The notes under the pieces: generated by a model
The model's database searches: none
What the model saw: only the letters and a program-made list of their open reading frames with translations
Told to the model about the DNA's origin: nothing
Made by a program: the position numbers and the translations under genes
Assembly (NCBI RefSeq): GCF_022539505.1
Contig: NC_061513.1
Location: 177,660,017 to 177,724,016, forward strand
Reading direction: 5' to 3'
DNA length: 64,000 nt
Origin: Lolium rigidum
Lineage: Eukaryota > Streptophyta > Magnoliopsida > Poales > Poaceae
Shown: positions 55,811 to 64,000 of the stretch, in pieces
Numbering within the stretch: the stretch's first letter is position 1
Layout of the letters: every line of letters starts with the position of its first letter

Positions 55811-57803
55811 ATGTGACAAGAATTTTCATCGAATATCAAAAACTTTCGGGATGCAAGCTGAGTATTTGGCGTCAAGGCTCATGACTGACTACGACGTGCT
55901 GCCAGACGTTGGAAGGCCAAACAAAGAATCAACTTTCAACACTGAGAGAAATTCTAAGGAGGTGCAGATTCACCCGACGGATCCAAAAAAGACGACATCC
56001 ATCGCAAACGACATGGACCTCGCATAGGAAAGCGCGCTCGTCGAGTTCCTCCGTGAGAACTGGAAAATCTTCGCATGGTGTCCAGCTGACATGCCAGGAG
56101 TACCCAGGGAACTTGCCGAGCACCACCTAAACTTGGATCCACTAGCGAGACCAATCAAACAACCTTTGCGACGTTTTTCGGAACCAAATCGCAAGGCTAT
56201 GCTCTGTCGAAATTGATCGGCGAGAGAAGTTGGTTTTATCAAAGAACTGCATACAGAGGCCACATGGGTGGCAAACCCAGTGTTGGTGCCAAAGAAAAAC
56301 ACTAAAGTCCTTCGCATGTGCGTCGATTTTACGTGTCTCAATAAACATTGTCCAAAGGATCACTTTCCCCTCCCGAGGATCGACCAAATTATCGACTCCA
56401 CGGCAGGATGTGAACGTCTTTCCTTCCTGGACGCGTATTCTGGTTATAACCAGATTAGATTAAAAGAAGAAGATGAAGTAAAAACAGCGTTCATCACACC
56501 TTACGGCGTGTTTTGCTACAGAACAATGCCTTTTGGTTTGAAAAACGCGGGAGCAACATATCAGAGGATGATGCAGAAGTGTTTGGCAACACAGATTGGA
56601 AAAAATGTGCAAGTATACATCGATGATGTAGTCATAACGTCAAAAAAGGGGACGACGCTGATCGAGGATCTCAAGGAAACTTTTGATAACCTCGACAAAT
56701 TCTGCCTCAAGCTGAACCCGACGAAGTGCTCTTTCGGCGTCCCAGCAGGAGAACTTCTTGGGTTCCTAGTTTCAGCAAGAGGGATTGAAGCAAATCCGGA
56801 CAAAATACAAGCCATCGTAACAATGAGGAAGCCAACCAAGTTGAAAGAAATACAGCAATTAGCCGGGCGAGTCGCAGCTTTGAGCAGATTCGTCGCCAGG
56901 CTGGGAGAAAAAGCACTATCGTTCTACGCCTTGATAAAGCAAGGGGAGAAATTCCAGTGGAACGAAGAAGCCGATAGAGCTTTCGAGGATCTGAAACGCA
57001 CAATCTCGACACCACCTGTCCTGGTGGCGCCGAAGGAAAAGGAACCTCTCCTGCTGTACATCGCAGCCACACCCCAGGTGGTTAGCACGGTGCTAGTTGT
57101 CGAAAGAGAAGAAGAAGGAAAACTCCATGGAGTGCAAAGGCCGGTATATTTCATTAGTGAAGTTTTATCGCCTTCCAAACAGCGGTACCCGCAGTACCAG
57201 AAACTAGCATATGGAGTGATTACAACAGCAAGAAAGTTGCGCCACTATTTTTCGGCACACCCGATAATAGTAGTCAATGAAGCACCTCTCTCAAACATAC
57301 TGAACAATCCAGAAGCTACAGGGCGTGTCTCCCTTTGGGGAATAGAACTTTCCCCTCGGGACATCACGTATGAAAAAAGAAAGGCAATCAAGTCGCAAGT
57401 TTTGCCAGATTTCATCGCAGTGTGGATGGAGCTACAAAACACGGGACCCCCAGATTTATCGAGAACTTGGACTATGAACTTTGACGGATCCAAGAGAGTA
57501 GAAGGAGCTGGCGCAGGAGTGATACTCATATCACCTGAAGGCGACAAGTTAAAATATGTCCTACGGATGATGTTCCCAAATGCATCCAACAATGAAGCAG
57601 AATACGAAGCCCTCATACACGGGATGAAGATGGCGAAAGCTTGCGGTGCAACTCGACTAAAAATATTTGGCGACTCACAATTGGTGGCTCAGCAAGTTAT
57701 GAACCAATGTGATGCGATCAATGATAGCATGATAGCATACAAGGAGGTGTACAATGAGCTTGAGAAGCTGTTTGATGGATGCGAGGTAAATCACATCGAG
57801 TAG
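55811..57803 (+). pseudogene. T2 reverse transcriptase with native and additional RNase H
   Basis: The N-terminal part (55811-56260) is in shifted frames, with a TAG near 56024. The long frame 56268-57803 has VLRMCVDFTCLNKHCPKDHF, LSFLDAYSGYNQI, YRTMPFGLKNAGATYQ and the catalytic YIDD (residue about 117). A degenerate native RNase H follows (LLLYIAATPQVVSTVLV, LRHYFSAHPI). A second, archaeal-type RNase H then comes with FDGSKRVEGAGAGVIL, NNEAEYEAL and GDSQLVAQQV (residues about 403-480). The second domain defines Tat elements. The frame ends in a shift at 57803. Confidence 0.9.
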
Positions 57804-59251
57804 ATTGAGCAATGATGAAGCCGACGTTCTCGCAAACATCGGGTCGCAGTGCCTTCCAATCCCGCCAGGCGTATTTTGGGAAGAAATAGCGGAGAGATCC
57901 ACAAAGCCGAAGAAGGCGCAGAAAAAAGCAAAGGAAGAAAAAACTTCGGCGCCTCTTAAAGAAGCCGTGGAGGACGAAGAGGACCAAGAGCTTGTGATGA
58001 TGGTAGAAGTTCCTTGGATGCAAGCGTACATATCGTATATCCTCAGGAAGGAAATACCCGACGATCCAGTTGCGGCAAGGCGAATTATTCGACGATCCAA
58101 AGCTTTCACGAGTGGTCAAAGGGGAGTTATACAAGCGAAGTATTTCAGGCGTCTTGCAAAGGTGCGTCACACCCGAAGAAGGAAGAATAATCCTATAGGA
58201 TGTGCATGAAGGAATATGTGGTCACCACGCAAGCAGTCGAGCTATTGCAGCCAAGGTCTTTCGGGCAGGATTTTACTGGTTGACAGCAATCGAGGATGCA
58301 AAAGAGATAGTACGAACCTGCGACGCGTGCCAGAGATTTGCTGCAAAACCTCACTCTCCGGCGGCAGAACTGATGCCAATACCATTGTCGTGGCCCTTTG
58401 CCCAATGGGGGCTCGACATGGTAGGCAAGTTGCACAAAGCTTCGCCGAGAGGATATGAGTACCTCTTGGTTGCTATCGACAAATTCACCAAGTGGGTAGA
58501 AGCGAAGCCAATAAATTCGCCAGATGCAGCATCGGCAATAAAGTTTGTGAAAGGCCTCGTTTTTCGGTTCGGAGTGCCTCATAGCATTGTCACAGACAAC
58601 GGCACTAACTTCACAGCTAAGGAGTTCAAAGCATATTGCGCAGAAGTAGGCATTAAATTGCACTTTGCGTCAGTAGGGCATCCACAAACCAATGGCCAAG
58701 TTGAAAAAGCCAATGGTATCATCTGCAACGGCATTAAAAAACGTCTGCTAGGACCGCTCGAAAAGGCTCGACATACCTAGCCAGAAGAATTGCCAAGTGT
58801 TTTGTGGAGCATCCGAATAACGCCAAATACGGCGACACAAGAAACTCCGTTTTTCCTCGTCCACGGAGCCAAAGCAGTATTACCAATTGAAATAGAGCAC
58901 GATTCTCCAAGAGTAACAGAGTATGACGAGGAAACATCACGAAAAGCTCGGGAGGATGATATGGATGCACTCGATGAAGCTCGAGATGAAGTACTATCAC
59001 GAGTTACCAAGTACCAGCAAGACCTGAAGAATTACCACAGTCGACGATTGCGGCCCAGATCTTTCCAGGTCGGTGATTTGGTCTTACGGCTCAACCAGCA
59101 AAGTACTGAAAAGCTCGAGTCACCATGGTTGGGACCTTACATCGTCACGGAAGTCATCGACGGAGGAGCGTACAGGATCAAGGACAAGAAAACAGGGGTC
59201 CCCGAGAAAAACCCCTGGAACGTGGCGAAGCTCAGGCGGTTTTACGCTTAG
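57804..59251 (+). pseudogene. T2 integrase
   Basis: A linker (57805-58195) continues in one frame. The integrase is in the next: a zinc module HEGICGHHASSRA ... CDACQRF, and the DDE residues in WGLDMVG, VTDNGTNF and GQVEKANG. A single in-frame TAG at 58778-58780 precedes LPSVLWSIRITPN. The C-terminal domain (FQVGDLVLRLNQ ... LGPYIVTEVIDGGAY) runs to the stop at 59251. No chromodomain. Confidence 0.9.
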
Positions 59252-59894
59252 AGTCGAAATATAGTCCTCCTTTGTAAAAATACAATGTACTGAAACGCCC
59301 GCGAGTTTTCAGACGCACTCTTTTCCTTTTCGGGGCACCGAGTGGGGCCAGAAAGGTTTTTAATGAGGTGGGCTCGCGGTGCTGCAATATAATAAAGATA
59401 GTGAAGATATACTTCTTATTCTTCGACACGCTCGGGGGCTTAATGCCTTCACGTTGCAAAATATATACAATATAGATAATATAGACTTATCAAAATATTT
59501 CGCCTGGGTACAAGAACACCTCGCCAAATATAACATCGGAAGCTAACAATCATAAATATAGTGTACTCGTCAAAATTTTATTGCTTTGGTCTAAAAACCT
59601 CGCAACAAAAATATAGGACGTCACCACCAAGACACTCGGGGGCTCGTGCCCATCGACAGCAAAATATATATATCTTCTCGCAATAAAGAAAAAATCTTTG
59701 GGATAACAAAACAGCATAAGCTCCACCCAAAGGCTCGGGGGCTCGACGATCAAAAATAGAAACAATACATAAGTACAGAGTTGGCAGCTTTACAATATAG
59801 ATCATGTTTACAAAGATATATCAACGGTGAAATTACAGCAAGAACAAAGGAGAACCCTCAATGGATACCCAGCACATGGTCTATGGTTATTCAT
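59252..59894 (+). other. T2 3' untranslated region with degenerate ~100-bp repeats
   Basis: CTCGGGGGCT recurs at 59431-59440, 59635-59644 and 59734-59743 (spacing 204 and 99), inside AT-rich units. No ORF. Tandem repeats after integrase are known for Tat/Ogre-type elements. Confidence 0.75.
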
Positions 59895-60880
59895 TCATTT
59901 GGAAGGACGAGTACTATGCTCAGCATAACTACCCTTCACAAATAACTCAGCGTCCATCCGAAGAAGTTCATCCATCATATCTTCGGCTATGGGAGTCACC
60001 AGATCATCAATCTTGCTCATATTTCTTTTCTTCTTCGACATTTTAGCCAGGCACGTGGGAACTATTTGATTCATGGGCAATTTTGGATGGCAAATCTTTA
60101 TCATCATCATAGCAAATCTTGCGCCAGCAGAGAGTTGAGCTCGCACAAAGCCATGGATTCGAGGAGCATCTCGAAATTTTTCCATTAATGCAGGAAGAGT
60201 TTCTGGCATCTTGTCGCGAGGAAACATGGTTCCATAAAATAAAAATAAAGTCTTCGTGCAGAAGTCAAGGAAGTCACGGACCTGAGCCGCGCGATCTTGG
60301 AATCCGACAATCTGGCGGGTACACTCAGGAGTAACCCAAAAGTTAGAACCATGTTGTGCAGCCGGCAGCAGTATCCAAAAATGAGCCTGATACAGCAAAT
60401 AAATTGTCAAGGAAGGAAAAATAGCAAAGAACAACATCCAGCATGGTTATGAACAGGAAACATACCTGTCATGTCCAGGCTGGCGTCAATCATTAGCTGA
60501 AGCATATAATTTTCTCGAGAAGAAGCTTCGGCAGCCTCAGCAACAGCAGCATCCTTTGCAGCAATGGCTTCTTTTGCTTGTTGAAGAGCAATGTTCTCTC
60601 TATCGGATGCTTGTCTTGATTGTTCCATCATCGCAAGAGTTTGTTTCTTCATGGATTGGAGTTGTTGGCGCAGTTCTTGCAAATCTTGCGACAAATGTTG
60701 TCTTGAAGAACCTTCGATGAGGTTATCAGTGACTAGTGTTTTCTTCGAGAAGGAGGAAGCGGGAGAAGTATCGGCGAGAATGAGGATTGGCGGAGTAATT
60801 ATCAAATACCAACCGGAAAAGAAAATTCCAATATCAAAGGATGGCACAAGACGAATTCCATTGATCTTCAAGAAATTTAC
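59895..60880 (-). pseudogene. T2 second antisense gene or downstream exons (coiled coil)
   Basis: The minus reading from about 60880 gives a Ser-rich start and a coiled coil (QDLQELRQQLQSMKKQTLAM, then AKEAIAAKDAAVAEAAEASS). A donor at 60465 (GACAG|GTATG) and acceptor at 60388-60387 remove 79 bp. The next exon contains FVRAQLSAGARFAMMMIKIC and MDELLRMDAELFVK. It may be the downstream part of the gene at 61022-63708 or a separate gene; the stop at 61022 argues for the second or for a mutation. Function unknown. Confidence 0.55.
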
Positions 60881-61021
60881 ATGGATATTACAAAGGAGTT
60901 CTTCAAAAGGACTACTAAGATAATTGTCGCCAAAGCTAATATGGCGACAATAGCTAAAGAAACAGAGAAAATAAAAAGAAGGGGCATTCAACTAGACCTC
61001 CGGCTTTGATGAGCTAGGAGT

Positions 61022-63708
61022 TTAAGATGGCTTGATCCCGAGATAGGACAGGATTTTCTTCGTGTTGGGCTTTGCTGCCTTGATCAACGATCTCCATTTT
61101 GTTTGCTCTATCTGTTCTGTGTCGCCTACTTTCACCCAGTCGATAGTTTGTTGGCTATCAGCGACCAAGGCAACAGTGCTTTCGACAGCAACCTTCATGT
61201 TCTCCTGGCGCATCTTCAGCCCAAGATCTTCTGGTGGGTTGAAGTCCTTGGCAAGAGCAAGGAAAGTCTTGGGTTCCGTTTTCTTCGGGAAGAAAAAGGG
61301 GAACAGCCGTGACAATCCTGCGTCGGCCTGTTCAATGCCTTCGCGAACTTCGGTACCATGAAACTCAAGGACAGCGAGCGCATCAAGAAGAGGATCGTTG
61401 TCAGGATCTTCAAGCTCGAATTCTTGGTTTGTTCTACCTGTCGCAAAAATATATGTTGGTCGACAGTAAGTAAAGCACAAAATAAAAAAATATAGAGAGA
61501 GAGCTGGAATGGATTGACAAAATTACCGACAAAGCGCCGGTTCTGCGCGTTCAAGCGCTTGATAATCGCCTTTTCGCGAGTAGCCTGCGCAGCTTTGTGC
61601 TCGTTCAAAGCAGTTTCGGCATCATCAAGCCTTTTTGAAGATCTTTGACACCATCAACTTCTGCCTTGGCTTTATCAGCCTCTGCTTTAGCATGGCCAGC
61701 ATCAAGTTCAGCTTTCTTGCGAGCCGCTTCACTTTTCTCTAAATTCTGAGTAAGCGTGTCGACAAGCTTGTTGGCTTCTGCAAGTTTATCTGCCAAAATA
61801 GTCAAGGATCGTCAAAATTGCAACAAAACAGGAGCAAAAAGTTATAAACAAGAGCCAGCAAAGAATTATTACCTTCAGTCTTGCTGGCATACTCACGGTA
61901 CCCGATGAATTGGGCACCGATGCGAATAAGCTCTTTGATCATAGGCTGTCAAGGAAGAATAAAGAAAGAAAATGTCGGTATGAAAAATATGATGGCATAA
62001 AGAAGCAAACAGAGGAAATATAGACAGTGACAAGAAAAATAAAGAACTTACATCGTCCAGGAGAGGGTTAGAGGAGCTACTCAATTGGAGGGTAGGCTCC
62101 GGGATTGTTTCAATCCTTGTCCTTTTCGGAGAAGGAACAAGGGGGCTTGAAGGAGGAGTAGGAGCGCCGACGTTTTGTTGAGGAGGCGAGGATTCTTCCC
62201 CTTCAACTGGCGTCTCCGAAATAATTAGAGTATGTGACGTACTCGTTCGAGCAGCCACATCAAAAGCTGGTACTTCTCCCTCATCATCACTGCGATTAAA
62301 TGTTGATAGCATAAAAAGCAAGATAGACAAAAATCTTCGAGTACAAAAATAAAAAAAAGTGACTTACGAACTGATGAGGGCCTCGAGGTATGGATCATAA
62401 GTTGCCTTCTGACGTGAAGGAGCAACTTCTTCGGCCTTGGAGGTGCCGGAATCTTCGACATCATTCCTTTTCCTTTTGTTCTTGGGAGAAACGGCAGGAG
62501 GAGGAGATTGTGCCGATGCAGTGCCTTCAGAGGCAGCCTCCTTTTCAGAAGATCCCGCAGATTTGTGAGAATCTGCGGGTTCATTCACAAAAGAGGGGGC
62601 ATCTTGGTTGTCGTCGGCGACAACGGCCCTTTCCTCGACTTCTCCACCTTCAGGAAGGGGAGGAAGCGAGACAAGATTGGGATGGTTCTGTACAAAAATA
62701 GGGGAAGATGTCAAAAAAGGAGTTACAAAAGATAGCGAGGCAATAACAAATCAATCAACAAAGTTTACCTTGGGAAGCGCATTGGTGGCGCTGTACGGCT
62801 TTACACGACAAGAAGAAGGGACAGGATCTTTTTTGCTGAGAGAGGAGATTTTTCGGACAAGTTTCTCTAAGTCCTTGACCTCCAAATCTGCTGACAACCG
62901 ATCTGCGTCCTTGTCGTCAGCATACTTCCAGAGAGGGTATTTGCGAGCCTGAAGAGGCTGCACTCTAGTTCTAAGAAAATATGATGTGATTTGGATACCT
63001 GACAACTCTTTGCCGCGAGTATTTTTGCAACTCACGGATGCGAGTCATCAAGGCCTCTGTCGATGTTTTTTCTTCCTCGGTAGCCTCTGCATCCCAGGAG
63101 CGGCGGCGAAGGATTTTCTCGGCACCATCGAAAGGAGGGATGTTGTCTTCGGCACATCCATGGTTTTCCTCCTGAATGTACAACCACTTCTTGCGCCACC
63201 CTTGAACTGAGTCAGGGAGTTTGACGTCGAAGTAATCGACTGTGGGGCGAACGGAAATAACAACGCCGCCTATATTATAGGCGACATTGGGAGAACCATT
63301 GCGGCGACAAAAGAAAATGCGCTTCCATAGCGCCCAGTTAGGCTGGACGCCAAGGAAGGCCTCACAAAGGGTGATAAAAATGGAGATATGGAGGATAGAA
63401 TTGGGCGTGAGGTGGTGAAGTTGAAGGCCATAAACAAAAAGCAATCCGCGGAGGAAAGGATGAATGGGGGCGGAAAGACCGCGGATGAGATGGTCGATGA
63501 AACTTACCCGATACCCCATTGGAGGGGTTGGGTAGCTTTCTTCACTAGGGAAGCACAACGCCTTGGGCTTCTTGTTAATCCCTAGCTTCTTCAAGAGATT
63601 GATGTCCTGGGTGAAAATTTTGGACCTTTCCCACTCCGCGCTTCCCAGATCTGCGGCAGCCATTGACAATTCAGGCGTGCTGTGCTTGATCAACCGACGC
63701 AGTGGCAT
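61022..63708 (-). pseudogene. T2 antisense multi-exon gene (PF04195-like N-terminus, coiled coil)
   Basis: ATG at 63708 (MPLRRLIKHSTPELSM). Exon 1 encodes the putative gypsy-type transposon domain (GYRVSFIDHLIRGLSAPIHP, PNSILHISIFITLCEAFLG). Five GT-AG introns keep the reading aligned: 62688-62768, 62290-62367, 61946-62051, 61790-61872 and 61438-61526 (78-106 bp). Exons 2-3 are acidic and Ser/Pro-rich with a KNKRKR basic patch. Exon 5 is a coiled coil (LTQNLEKSEAARKKAELDA). Exon 6 ends in SYLGIKPS and TAA. Two one-base shifts, in a T run at 63022-63026 and near 61637, break it. Conserved with T1. Likely nuclear or particle-associated; function unknown. Confidence 0.72.
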
Positions 63709-63835
63709 CAACAATGGCGCAGGAATGCAGCTTGGAGAAGATGAGCTTAGGAAGTTGTGGGGCGCAGGAGGAGGTTTTGCAGAGGAGAGCAGGAGAACGG
63801 CGCGAGCGGAAGTGCTCGAGGAAGAAGAAGGAGAT

Positions 63836-63843
63836 CTTATATA
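63836..63843 (-). promoter_or_regulatory. TATA box of T2 antisense gene
   Basis: On the minus strand TATATAAG lies 128 bases upstream of the ATG at 63708, with C/T-rich leader sequence between. The position and sequence fit a plant core promoter. Confidence 0.6.
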
Positions 63844-64000
63844 GAGGTGCGGCGAAGCGGCGGACCGTAGGATGGAAAAAGTGTGCGGCAGATGATAGCC
63901 ACGTGGAAACAAGGGTAAAAAAGTATTTTAACACTGGAGAAGTTACGGTACGTGCGCCAGGAAAAGCGGAGAACGTGTGTCCCCCACTTACACGACGTGT
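63844..64000. other. Upstream region of T2 antisense gene
   Basis: No further gene seen. It probably contains the antisense promoter; the T2 polypurine tract and 3' LTR should follow beyond the window. Confidence 0.5.

Larger units (their letters stand above)
52433..64000 (+). mobile_element. T2: Tat-lineage (RIRE2-like) gypsy element, 3' end outside window
   Basis: Short 5' LTR, primer site, gag, protease, reverse transcriptase with two RNase H-like domains and integrase on the plus strand, then an antisense multi-exon gene region. The extra RNase H and antisense genes before the 3' LTR are hallmarks of the Tat lineage (RIRE2, Grande). Gag-pol is inactivated by multiple frameshifts and at least two stops. 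It inserted into the internal region of S; the 3' LTR and TSD cannot be checked here. Confidence 0.9.

Noticed and set aside
1..64000. tRNA, rRNA, organellar insertions or host genes
   Set aside because: None recognised on either strand; every stretch examined falls into LTRs, element internals or the gap.

Overview
The window is a pure transposable-element landscape from a large cereal-type plant genome, most likely a pooid grass (wheat/oat/ryegrass relatives). The evidence is the LTR style (TGATACGTCTC... ends, tRNA-Asp primer sites), Tat-lineage elements with antisense genes, and the depth of nesting. I see no host gene, tRNA or rRNA. Species and named TE families cannot be fixed without a library search. 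The element names below (T1, T2, O1, S, E0, N1, F, G, H) are mine.

Layout. An old Tat-type Ty3/gypsy element (T1) survives only as its antisense gene (768-1298 and 25186-25697, minus strand). Two related short non-autonomous gypsy elements, both on the minus strand, landed in it: O1 (LTRs 1304-2903 and 23580-25180, TSD GCCAC) and S (3' LTR 25734-25787 plus 47690-49233, internal to 52432; its 5' half lies beyond the window). O1 was split by a full-length Athila-like element E0 (5533-22735, TSD CATTG), which was split in turn by N1 (11822-18536, TSD GTAAC). S was hit twice. F (25788-47684, TSD ATGCG) landed in its LTR, and T2, a Tat/RIRE2-like element (52433 to beyond 64000), landed in its internal region. 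F was split by G (27907-43450), a large-LTR derivative with a tRNA-iMet primer site. G's 3' LTR was split by H (36746-43344, TSD GTGTT), a Tat-type non-autonomous element. The deepest chain is T1 > S > F > G > H. Exact 5-bp target duplications confirm O1, E0, N1, F and H.

How the parts relate. E0 and T2 are the only elements with recognisable complete sets of gag-pol domains (protease, reverse transcriptase, RNase H, integrase), and both are broken by frameshifts and stops. E0 also has an intact 166-codon third ORF behind an LTR-like promoter block. N1, O1, S and F are about 6.3-6.7 kb non-autonomous relatives. Where both ends are visible, they have about 3.5 kb internal regions with a tRNA-Asp primer site, a leader of about 220 nt, one ORF of about 200-226 codons and a shared 2.6 kb non-coding tail. 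The ORF is different in each copy: a gag piece, an unknown protein, a protease-like protein without its catalytic motif, and an acidic protein with a hydrophobic C-terminus.

The Tat elements carry genes antisense to gag-pol. T2 has a multi-exon gene (63708 to 61022) with five GT-AG introns and its own TATA box, and a homologue of it is conserved in T1. H carries an unrelated acidic protein gene. The 100-N run at 668-767 is an assembly gap, so continuity of bases 1-667 with the rest is not assured.
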